Origin: DATAEG01 sp051001975 | Lineage (GTDB): Bacteria > Actinomycetota > Actinomycetes > Mycobacteriales > Jatrophihabitantaceae | Length of the DNA: 64,000 nucleotides | Direction: 5' to 3' | Assembly (NCBI GenBank): GCA_051001975.1 | Contig: JBPCMU010000129.1 | Location: forward strand, 1-64,000 | Shown here: one piece after another, positions 1 through 7,789 of the stretch | Layout of the letters: every line of letters starts with the position of its first letter | Position numbering within the stretch: position 1 is the first letter of the stretch | Notes under the pieces: model-generated | Database searches by the model: none | What the model saw: only the letters and a program-made list of their open reading frames with translations | Told to the model about the DNA's origin: nothing | Made by a program: the position numbers and the translations under genes

Positions 1-134
1 GTGCGGGGTAGTCACCCCGCACCGCCCGGCACCGTCTGGCCGGAGTGGCGCCGATCACTCGGCGGCCCGATCCGTCGCGCCGGGAGCCCGCCGGTCGCAT
101 CAGGCACCCGATCTCTGCCGTATCCTCATCCGTC

Positions 135-1025
135 GTGACCGATGTAAGTCAGGCCCGGGACGTGACACCGTCGGGTGACGTCGCAGGTCTGGTGGAGCGT
201 CACCATCTGCGGCTGGCTGGGGCCCGTCCGCGGATAGTCGACTACACCCGCGAGCTCTGGGGTCGTCGGCATTTCATCTTCGCCTTCTCGACGGCCAACA
301 ACGCGGTCGGCTACTCCCGCAGCTTCCTCGGCCAGGCGTGGCAACTGCTCACTCCGCTACTGAACGCGGGTGTCTACTATCTGATCTTCGGTGTGCTCTT
401 GCACACGAAGCGCGGCATCCACAACTACATTGCGTTCCTCGTCATCGGCATCTTCGTGTTCACCTTCACCCAGACGAGCATGCTCGGCGGCGCCCGGGCG
501 ATCAGCTCCAACCTGGGCCTGACCAGGGTGCTGCAGTTCCCGCGGGCAGTGCTGCCGGTGTCTTCCACGATGATCGCGTTGCAGCGGCTGCTCTCGTCCA
601 TGGTGATCATGCTGCCGATCGTGCTGCTCACCGGTGAACCACTGACCCTCAAGTGGCTGCTGCTCATCCCGGCATTGGTCCTCCAGTCGATGTTCTGCCT
701 CGGACTGGCCTTCTTCATCGCGCGCGTCGGCGCCAAGGTCCCAGACACCTCGCAGGTGTTGCCGTTCGTGCTGCGTACCTGGCTCTACCTCTCCGGCGTG
801 TTCTACAGCGTCACAACGTTCACCAAGGGTCATGCGCACTGGGTGAAGGTTGTGCTGGATCTGAACCCCGGAGCGGTGTACGTGGAGATCGTCCGCGGGG
901 CGCTGCTGAGGGAGGAAGTCCAGGGCCCGTACGAGTGGCCGCTGGCGGTGGGCTGGGCAGTGGTGGTCCTCGTCGTCGGCTACGTGTACTTCTGGCACGC
1001 GGAAGAGCAGTACGGACGTGTCTGA
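135..1025 (+). CDS. ABC-2 type polysaccharide/teichoic acid export permease
   Basis: Integral-membrane half of a two-gene ABC exporter that would move a lipid-linked glycopolymer across the cytoplasmic membrane (Wzm/TagG type). A soluble N-terminal stretch with LWGRRHFIFAF is followed by about six hydrophobic segments, the usual layout of ABC-2 polysaccharide permeases. An in-frame GTG at 45 would add 30 residues rich in Arg and Pro that look non-coding. The GTG at 135 is preferred, although neither start has a strong ribosome-binding site. The stop overlaps the GTG start of the ATPase gene by 8 bases, so the two are surely co-translated. Exported substrate is inferred from the neighbouring teichoic-acid-type genes. 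Confidence 0.85.
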   Translation: MTDVSQARDVTPSGDVAGLVERHHLRLAGARPRIVDYTRELWGRRHFIFAFSTANNAVGYSRSFLGQAWQLLTPLLNAGVYYLIFGVLLHTKRGIHNYIAFLVIGIFVFTFTQTSMLGGARAISSNLGLTRVLQFPRAVLPVSSTMIALQRLLSSMVIMLPIVLLTGEPLTLKWLLLIPALVLQSMFCLGLAFFIARVGAKVPDTSQVLPFVLRTWLYLSGVFYSVTTFTKGHAHWVKVVLDLNPGAVYVEIVRGALLREEVQGPYEWPLAVGWAVVVLVVGYVYFWHAEEQYGRV

Positions 1026-1860
1026 GCCGAATCGGGACGCCGAACCGACGGTCATCGTTGACAACGTCCATCTCGTCTACCGGATCACCGGCCGGCACGC
1101 GAAGGCCGGTGCGCCCGCTGTCGTCAAACGACTACTGCAGCGGACCCCGCCGCCAGGGATGCGCGAGATCCATGCGGTTCGTGGCGTCAGCCTCACGGCG
1201 CGGCGCGGCGAGGCGATCGGCCTCATCGGCCCAAACGGGTCGGGCAAGTCGACGTTGCTGCGTGCCATCGCCGGACTGATGCCGCCGGAGTCCGGGTCGA
1301 TCTACACGCAGGGCCAACCATCTCTGCTCGGCGTTGCCGCAGCGCTGATGAACGACATGACCGGTGAGCGCAACGTGGTGCTGGGGTGCCTCGCAATGGG
1401 GATGAGCCCGGACGAGGTAAAGCAGCACTACGACGCCATCTGCGACTTCGCCGGAATCGGCGACTTCATCTCGTTGCCGATGAACACGTACTCCTCCGGC
1501 ATGGCGGCCCGCCTGCGGTTCGCGATCGCCGCAACGAAGTCGCACGAGGTACTGCTCATCGACGAGGCATTGGCCACCGGCGACGCCGAGTTCCGGCGAC
1601 GCAGCGAGGCGCGGATCCGCGAACTGCGTGAAGCCGCCGGAACGGTATTCCTCGTCAGCCACGGCCTCGGAGTGGTCCGAGAGACCTGCGAGCGGGCGAT
1701 CTGGCTGGAGAAGGGCGAGATCGTCGCCGACGGGGAATCGCGGGCCGTGGTGGATGCTTACGAGGCCCGGCACGATCCCCAGACGCTGCAGGAGCGACTC
1801 GCCGCGGCGCAGGCCGGTGGCAAGCTCTGGTCGGCGATGGAGGAGCCCTCCGACGTCTGA
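1018..1860 (+). CDS. ABC transporter ATP-binding protein, polysaccharide/teichoic acid export (TagH/Wzt type)
   Basis: ATPase partner of the permease just upstream. The 280 residues carry a Walker A motif GPNGSGKST (about 71-79), an ABC signature YSSGMAARL (about 158-166) and a Walker B motif LLIDEA (about 179-184), followed by a VSHG switch histidine. The degenerate signature with SSGM in place of LSGGQ, and an N-terminal insertion before the first strand, are typical of the Wzt/TagH/RfbE polysaccharide-export branch. There is no long C-terminal carbohydrate-binding domain, so the transporter is more TagH-like than O9a-Wzt-like. The GTG start lies inside the permease gene. Confidence 0.9.
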   Translation: MSEPNRDAEPTVIVDNVHLVYRITGRHAKAGAPAVVKRLLQRTPPPGMREIHAVRGVSLTARRGEAIGLIGPNGSGKSTLLRAIAGLMPPESGSIYTQGQPSLLGVAAALMNDMTGERNVVLGCLAMGMSPDEVKQHYDAICDFAGIGDFISLPMNTYSSGMAARLRFAIAATKSHEVLLIDEALATGDAEFRRRSEARIRELREAAGTVFLVSHGLGVVRETCERAIWLEKGEIVADGESRAVVDAYEARHDPQTLQERLAAAQAGGKLWSAMEEPSDV

Positions 1861-1883
1861 GTGCTCGGTCCGGTGAATGCGGG

Positions 1884-3752
1884 CTAGGCGGACTCGGTCA
1901 CTCGTTCGACGACCGTCCCCCGGCGGGAGCCCCGTACCTGCCACGGTAGTGCCACAGCCGGCGCCGCCCCGGGCTCGGCAAGGCGGAACCACACTCGCCA
2001 CTTGCCGTCGCTCTTCAGCACGGGAATGCGTACGGTCGCCACGGCGCCCCCGTCGTAGATACGCCAAGTGCCGTCAGCGGACACCAGGCCGCCAGCTGTC
2101 TTGTCTTGAGGTTGCAGCATCAGTTCGAGTGCGGGCAGTGGCGTGCCCGGCGATGCGGAGATCGGGATGTCGACCTGCAATCGTCCCCGTCCAACGCTTT
2201 CGACCACCGAGGCGGCGGCAAGTTCCTTGGTCATGGATCTGGCCCACTGGTCGACGTCGATGGCCAGCGCCGGATTGGGCCGAGTCCAGTACGAGGTAAC
2301 CACGGTGCCGCCGGGCAACACCACCATCGGCGTCGGCGGCCGATTCTCACGGCGGGCCAACGCCGGTCGCAGGGAGGCGCCGAGGCTCCACCCCGCGAAG
2401 CGGAGCCGTAGCCGGAGGTCCCACAGACCGGCGTCGAGCGGTCGGCCGCCCATTGCGGTCTGCGGGTCGATGCTCACCGTGCCGGAGACCCGGACGTTAC
2501 CGACGTCGTCGACGCGTACGCGCAATCCGTCGACCGTGCCGAAGGATGCGGAGCTGGCCCGGGAGACCACCGACAATTCGACATCGGACTCGGCGACCGC
2601 ACCATTGAGCAGGCGCTCGATGTCAGGGACCGTCGGAGCGAGGGCGGACGGCACCGCCCATCCGGTATCGGTTCGCTCGCACTGCATCGGCTCGTCTCCC
2701 CAGTAGAGCGCGGCTTCGACGTCCAATCGCAGGACGCCGTTCTGCCATCGGGGGCCGGCCGCACATGCACGCAGCGTCACGCGTCGGAATTCTTCGGCCA
2801 GCTTCACCAGACCGGTGACGTCGGCGGCGCGCAGCAGGCAGCCCTGCAGTCGGGTCGCGGTCCCGGACGCGGCGTGCGCCTCCGGGCTGACCCGCGCCGT
2901 GACGATCCGGCGGACCTGACCTGCCAGTTCACGCCGGTACGCGTCGGCGTAGGCGATCATCGCCGGTCCGCTCACCCGGCCGAGCAGTTCGACCCGATAG
3001 AACCGCCGGTACAACCGATCGCGCAGTTCACCGGGTGGGATGTCGGCGTCGATCACATCGAGCACCTGCTCCAGCGCGTGGTAGTACTCGCCGGGCACTA
3101 TCGCGACGTCGCCGGCGTTGCGGCCGGATCCCAGGCGGCGCAGGTAGAAGTAGCAGGCAAGGTCGGCCAGCACGGCGACCGACGATGCCTTGACGTAGGC
3201 ACGCATGACGTACAACTGATCCTCGAGGTGGGTCGGCCCCTCCGGGTACCGGATGTCGTGCTGTTCGAGGAATGCGCGGCGGAACATCTTGTGCGGGGTG
3301 AGTGACTCCACGAGCGGGAAGTCGGCGATCGTTCGCCCGGCAACGGTCTTGCGGAACACCGTGTGATTGACGCCGCGGAAATTGCTGGACAGCTTGCCGA
3401 TGACGACGTCGGCGGCCGACCCTTTGCCGAGGTCGTACAGCGCCTGCAGCGCGCGCGGGTCGAGCACGTCGTCGTTGTCGACGTACTGGATGTACTCACC
3501 GCGCGCAGCGGCGGCGCCGACATTGCGCGGCTTGCCCGGCCACCCTGAGTTGGGGATGTGCAGGACCTTGACCCGGTCGCCATACTTCGCCACGAGGTCG
3601 TCCAGCCGATCCGCGGTGCCGTCGGTGCAGCCGTCGTCGACGAAGACGACCTCGTAGTCCGCCGCAGCCATCGTCTGGGCGAGGAGGCTGTCGACGCAAC
3701 GCCGAAGGTTCGGGCCTGGATTCCACACCGGCACCACCACGCTGACCTTCAT
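1884..3752 (-). CDS. Family-2 glycosyltransferase, TarS/TarP-like, with C-terminal beta-rich domain (paralogue 1)
   Basis: Probable wall-teichoic-acid decorating or polymer-forming glycosyltransferase of 622 residues. The GT-A domain opens with VVVPVWNPG (about 5-13), FVDDGCTDG (about 37-45) and YVDNDD (about 90-95). The NSGWPGKPRN stretch (about 68-77) and the SLTPHKMFRRAFL region resemble staphylococcal TarS/TarP enzymes. The C-terminal 300 residues are beta-rich and shared with the two paralogues at 5747 and 31609 (GLWDL...W...LR pattern), perhaps a polymer-binding or trimerisation part. ATG at 3752 starts directly at the GT fold; the longer open frame above it has no homologous look. It is divergent from the gene at 3799. 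Sugar and acceptor cannot be read from sequence. Confidence 0.85.
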   Translation of the reverse strand: MKVSVVVPVWNPGPNLRRCVDSLLAQTMAAADYEVVFVDDGCTDGTADRLDDLVAKYGDRVKVLHIPNSGWPGKPRNVGAAAARGEYIQYVDNDDVLDPRALQALYDLGKGSAADVVIGKLSSNFRGVNHTVFRKTVAGRTIADFPLVESLTPHKMFRRAFLEQHDIRYPEGPTHLEDQLYVMRAYVKASSVAVLADLACYFYLRRLGSGRNAGDVAIVPGEYYHALEQVLDVIDADIPPGELRDRLYRRFYRVELLGRVSGPAMIAYADAYRRELAGQVRRIVTARVSPEAHAASGTATRLQGCLLRAADVTGLVKLAEEFRRVTLRACAAGPRWQNGVLRLDVEAALYWGDEPMQCERTDTGWAVPSALAPTVPDIERLLNGAVAESDVELSVVSRASSASFGTVDGLRVRVDDVGNVRVSGTVSIDPQTAMGGRPLDAGLWDLRLRLRFAGWSLGASLRPALARRENRPPTPMVVLPGGTVVTSYWTRPNPALAIDVDQWARSMTKELAAASVVESVGRGRLQVDIPISASPGTPLPALELMLQPQDKTAGGLVSADGTWRIYDGGAVATVRIPVLKSDGKWRVWFRLAEPGAAPAVALPWQVRGSRRGTVVERVTESA

Positions 3753-3798
3753 CGAGTGCCTGGTCCTCTCCGGGTCGGCGAACACTAGAGTCTCCCGG

Positions 3799-4791
3799 GT
3801 GGGAAGCATAGGTGAGGCCGCCCAGCGGCTTCCCGAGTTGCTGTCGGCGGCGCGGCAGCTTGCCCCCGATGAGCAGGAATCAGCGGTGCAGCAAGTGCTC
3901 TCGGCCGGCGTGCACGACCTGGTCATGCACGCCACCGGGTCCGGCGACGTCCTTCCTCAGCGCGACCTCGAGATGCTGGCGGACGCGGTCAGGACAACGG
4001 TGCCGGCGGCCGCGGAGGACGCCCTCGAACCGAGGGTCCGTGTGTTCGTCAGGCTGCTGCGAGCAGGTGCGCTGCCACCGGCCTGGACGCTGGCCGCCGA
4101 CAACGGATCGGGCACCGTGCAGCAACGCGTCGACTTTTCCACTTCGTCCGGCGCCGCCCGGACCAGCCTCCAACTCCCCTTGTTCATGCTGGTCGACGGG
4201 GGCCGCGCATACGGCTGGCTGCCGGGATTCCGCGATCCGCGCTGGGGAGTTCCGGACAGCGTCTTCGATGTGTCAGCCGACGTGGTCCTGCGCAGCAGTC
4301 TCGACGAGGCGCGAATCGCCGGAGACCGCCTGGTGCTCTCCGGCTGGGCATATCTGACCCTGCTCGCGACGTCTGCCGAAGACACCGTTGCCGTCGCCTT
4401 CGATAACCCGGACGGACATCGTGAGGTGGTGCCGGCCCGACGGCTGCGGCGGTCGGATCTGGTCAAGGGAACCGGTGAGGATCTCACCCGGTTGGCCTGG
4501 GCCGGCTGGGCGGCCGAGGTGGATCTGCGCCGGCTGGCCGCCCGGCCGGGCGACTGGCGGGTGACGATGTCCCTGGCGCACGGCGAGCTGGCCCGTACCG
4601 CCGAGCTCGCAGAGCACTACGGACCGCTGGCCGGCGACAGCCGCCTTCATGACTCGCATGAGATCGCGGGGCATGCGGTCCGGGTGGTGCCCAGCGGCGC
4701 CGGCTTGACGGTGCGCGTTCGGGAGTTGACTTCGGTTGCGCGCTTTGTGCCCAGGCCGCTGCGCAGTGTGGCGCGCTCGGCGTTGCGCTGA
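3799..4791 (+). CDS. Hypothetical protein of the teichoic-acid locus
   Basis: A 330-residue protein that I do not recognise as a named family. The first 110 residues look alpha-helical with no membrane segment. The rest is beta-rich, with phrases such as LVLSGWAYLTLL and AGWAAEVDLRRL, which recall the beta-sandwich extensions attached to glycosyltransferases and TagF-like proteins in such loci. No catalytic motif is seen. It begins with GTG 47 bases from the divergent glycosyltransferase gene and precedes a methyltransferase and a second glycosyltransferase on the same strand. An accessory carbohydrate-binding or scaffolding role is only an inference. Confidence 0.7.
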   Translation: MGSIGEAAQRLPELLSAARQLAPDEQESAVQQVLSAGVHDLVMHATGSGDVLPQRDLEMLADAVRTTVPAAAEDALEPRVRVFVRLLRAGALPPAWTLAADNGSGTVQQRVDFSTSSGAARTSLQLPLFMLVDGGRAYGWLPGFRDPRWGVPDSVFDVSADVVLRSSLDEARIAGDRLVLSGWAYLTLLATSAEDTVAVAFDNPDGHREVVPARRLRRSDLVKGTGEDLTRLAWAGWAAEVDLRRLAARPGDWRVTMSLAHGELARTAELAEHYGPLAGDSRLHDSHEIAGHAVRVVPSGAGLTVRVRELTSVARFVPRPLRSVARSALR

Positions 4792-4879
4792 GTTCCCCTC
4801 GCCACAGCGGGAGCTGGGCCGCCGGGATCTCCGTGGCCGGTATGTTGTGTGCGAATCCCCGACGAACCTGTGAGGGCTA

Positions 4880-5743
4880 ATGAATCGGCATGACTTCTTG
4901 AGCGGCGTCCATGCGGCCTACAAACCGCGCAACTATCTTGAGATCGGCATCAACGATGGCCGGGGACTACACCGTTCGCACACGAGAACCATCGGAGTCG
5001 ATCCGGCGTTCAAGATCACCGCGGAATTCGAGTGCGATCTGAAAATGGTGAAGGCGACCAGCGACGACTTCTTCGCCCGGAACAGCCCGATCGCACGGTT
5101 CGCCGAGGGTGTCATCGACATGGCCTTCATCGACGGGATGCACATCTTCGAATACGCGCTCCGGGACTTCATGAACACCGAGAAGCTCGCGGCGCCGTCC
5201 AGCGTCATCGTCTTCGACGACATGCTTCCTCGCACCGTCGGCGAAGCTGCCCGGGATCGGCACACGATGGACTGGACCGGTGACGTGTTCCGGGTCATTT
5301 CGGTGCTGGAGAAGTACCGTCCCGATCTCGCCGTGATCCCGCTGGACACCGAACCGACCGGCCTGCTGCTGGTTCTCGGGGCTGATCCTACGAACACTGT
5401 CCTGCAGGACAACTATGACGCGATCCTCAAGGAGTTCATCCACCCCGACCCCCAGGATGTACCCGAGAACTTTCTGCACCGGACCGACGCCGCGGACCCG
5501 TTCGCCGTCCTGGCCACCTCAGTGTGGGCCGATTTGATCACTGCGCGGGAGTCCGGCGTCCGGCCGGATTCGGTCGACAGGCTCACCGAATTGCGCGGCG
5601 GCGCGACCTACGTGTCCAACCCGGGTGACCCCGGCGTGTGGCCTCCTAAGCGAGCCGCGGCGCCGAAGCCAGCACCCCGAGCGACTCAACCCGTACCGAC
5701 GCTCACCCGACGCGTACGGCAGGCCATCAAGCGCCGACTCTGA
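4880..5743 (+). CDS. Class I SAM-dependent methyltransferase-like protein
   Basis: A 287-residue protein with a Rossmann-type motif I, YLEIGINDGRGL (about 19-30), and a later acidic strand VIDMAFIDGMH followed by VIVFDDML. This pattern matches the Methyltransf_24/cephalosporin hydroxylase-like branch of class I methyltransferases, often found in surface-polysaccharide loci. The ATG is preceded by GTGAGGG at good spacing. The last 60 residues are Pro/Arg-rich and probably flexible. The stop lies 3 bases before the GTG of the next glycosyltransferase, so the two are one unit. Probable role: O-methylation of a polymer sugar or end group; the substrate is unknown. Confidence 0.8.
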   Translation: MNRHDFLSGVHAAYKPRNYLEIGINDGRGLHRSHTRTIGVDPAFKITAEFECDLKMVKATSDDFFARNSPIARFAEGVIDMAFIDGMHIFEYALRDFMNTEKLAAPSSVIVFDDMLPRTVGEAARDRHTMDWTGDVFRVISVLEKYRPDLAVIPLDTEPTGLLLVLGADPTNTVLQDNYDAILKEFIHPDPQDVPENFLHRTDAADPFAVLATSVWADLITARESGVRPDSVDRLTELRGGATYVSNPGDPGVWPPKRAAAPKPAPRATQPVPTLTRRVRQAIKRRL

Positions 5744-5746
5744 GCC

Positions 5747-7789
5747 GTGGACCAGACGACGCTGAAGGTCAGCGTGATAGTGCCGGTGTTCAACACCGGG
5801 AAGTACATCGAGGACCTGATCGCTTCACTGGCCGCGCAGAGCTTGCCGCAGGATGAGTTCGAGGTCATCTTCGTGGATGACGGTTCGACCGATGGAACTC
5901 CGCAGCGTCTCGACGCGCTGGTCGCTGAGCGCGCAAACGTCACGGTCCGTCACGACCCGAACAGCGGCTGGCCAGGCCGGCCACGCAACCACGGCATCGA
6001 TGCTGCGCGCGGTAAGTACGTGTTCTTCGTCGATCACGACGATTGGCTAGGTGCAGAAGCGCTCGCCCGGATGACTGCGTTCGGTGAGGACAACGCCTCG
6101 GACATCGTCATCGGTCGGCAGGCCGGTCATCGTCGTGGGGTGGCGAAGCCGTTGTTCGTGAAGACGCTACCCGAGGCAACACTGGACAACGCGCCCTTGA
6201 TGGACTCGCTCACGCCGCACATGATGTTTCGCCGGGAGTTCCTCGACGAACACGGACTGCGCTTCCCGGAAGGCCGGAGGCGACTCGAGGACCACGTATT
6301 CGTGACTGCGGCGTACTTTCTTGCCGAGCGAATTTCAATCCTGGCGGACTACCACTGTTACTTCCACGTCCGACGGGATGACGACGGCAATGCCGCCTAC
6401 CGGCGGGTCGATCCGGCGAGCTACTTCCGCAACGTGCGGGAAGTGGTCGAGGTCGTCTTCGCGCACACGACGCCCGGGTCGGTCCGGGACAAGGTGTTGG
6501 AACGCAGCCTGCGAGGCGAACTTCTCGGAAGACTGAGCGGGCGCCCCTTCCTTGATGCAGATATAGGCTACGGGCGGGAGCTGTTCGATCATTCGCGTGG
6601 GGTCGTCATGGACGCGATCCCCGAGAGCGTAGATACCGTGCTGCAACCCGCGTTGCGCGTTCGGTCATATCTGCTGCGAGCGAATCGATTCGATGACCTG
6701 TCCGCTTGCGTTGAGCAGGAACTCGCTATGAGGCTGCGGCTGCAGCTACGGGCACTGCAGTGGGCTGGCGACGGCTCGCTTCAATTCGAGGTCACCGGCT
6801 CACTGGTCGATCGCAACACCGGCCAGCCTTGGCGCTACCGATGCGATGGCGACCAGGTTTTGGTGGCGGGGCCGGAGTCGGTGAGTCCACCGGTGCCAAA
6901 CGAGATCACCGAGTGCACGGAGGCGCTGCGATCGGCCCAGCTGCAGATCGTGTTGCGCAGCCGTGCGGACAGCGAAGAGTGGACGATCCCGGTCAAGTCG
7001 TCGTTCCAGCTGCATGGGCACAGTCCCACCGCGTGGCTCTTGTATCGTGCCGTCGGTCGGATCGACCCACTGACACTGGGCGGCGGCCAGCCTCTGACAC
7101 CGGGCATCTGGGATGCCTATGGCCGGGTGACCCAGACCGGATGGGTAAAAGAGGCCCGGCTCGGTGCCGATCGGGATCCGGCGAGGACCTCAGACGTGCC
7201 AGCCGCCGTGTTGGCCGGTGGGCTGATGGTGCCCTACTGGACCGATCCGCACGGAAATCTCAGCTTGCATGTGCGGGCAAACCCGAGTCGGCTGATCAGT
7301 CAGCTGCGATCTGATCCGCACCGGGCGATTGTGATCGATGCCGCTCACCGCACGGTGATCGTGGAGGTAGCCGTCCCTCTCGTCACACAGCCGGGAGCAG
7401 TCATCGGAGCCACGCTGCGGATGTCACCGGCGATACCCGGCGTCCCCATCGACCTCGGCGCACGGGGCACCTTCAAGAATCCGCGCCAGGTTTCTATTCG
7501 TGCTGCCCTCCCGAAGGTGCCGACCGGTCATTGGCAGCTGCTGCTCGCTATGGACGTACTGGACTGGGGGCAGTTTCGACCCATTGGCGCGTCCTTAGTG
7601 GTTTCCCGCCGCCGCTGCGACGTCGTGCTCAGCCCGGACAAGCCTGGTGCTCGAGCACCGAGCGCGCCTGCACGGGCGCGGGCCATTTGCCGCGGCCTCC
7701 TGGGTCGAGCCAGGCGGCGGCTTCGCAGAACGGCGATCACGCTGGGGCCGCGCAGGCAAGGCCCGCATCGCTCACCTGATAGACCTTGA
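5747..7789 (+). CDS. Family-2 glycosyltransferase, TarS/TarP-like, with C-terminal beta-rich domain (paralogue 2)
   Basis: A 680-residue glycosyltransferase of the same architecture as the genes at 1884 and 31609, and clearly closest to the latter. GT-A motifs are VSVIVPVFNTG (about 8-18), FVDDGSTDG (about 42-50), NSGWPGRPRN (about 72-81) and FVDHDDW (about 94-100); SLTPHMMFRREFL follows the active-site half. The C-terminal half is beta-rich and ends in an Arg-rich tail. The GTG start lies 3 bases after the methyltransferase stop. The last 53 bases overlap the end of the convergent membrane-protein gene. Expected to add a sugar to a polyol-phosphate polymer on the cytoplasmic side; the donor is unknown. 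Confidence 0.87.
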   Translation: MDQTTLKVSVIVPVFNTGKYIEDLIASLAAQSLPQDEFEVIFVDDGSTDGTPQRLDALVAERANVTVRHDPNSGWPGRPRNHGIDAARGKYVFFVDHDDWLGAEALARMTAFGEDNASDIVIGRQAGHRRGVAKPLFVKTLPEATLDNAPLMDSLTPHMMFRREFLDEHGLRFPEGRRRLEDHVFVTAAYFLAERISILADYHCYFHVRRDDDGNAAYRRVDPASYFRNVREVVEVVFAHTTPGSVRDKVLERSLRGELLGRLSGRPFLDADIGYGRELFDHSRGVVMDAIPESVDTVLQPALRVRSYLLRANRFDDLSACVEQELAMRLRLQLRALQWAGDGSLQFEVTGSLVDRNTGQPWRYRCDGDQVLVAGPESVSPPVPNEITECTEALRSAQLQIVLRSRADSEEWTIPVKSSFQLHGHSPTAWLLYRAVGRIDPLTLGGGQPLTPGIWDAYGRVTQTGWVKEARLGADRDPARTSDVPAAVLAGGLMVPYWTDPHGNLSLHVRANPSRLISQLRSDPHRAIVIDAAHRTVIVEVAVPLVTQPGAVIGATLRMSPAIPGVPIDLGARGTFKNPRQVSIRAALPKVPTGHWQLLLAMDVLDWGQFRPIGASLVVSRRRCDVVLSPDKPGARAPSAPARARAICRGLLGRARRRLRRTAITLGPRRQGPHRSPDRP

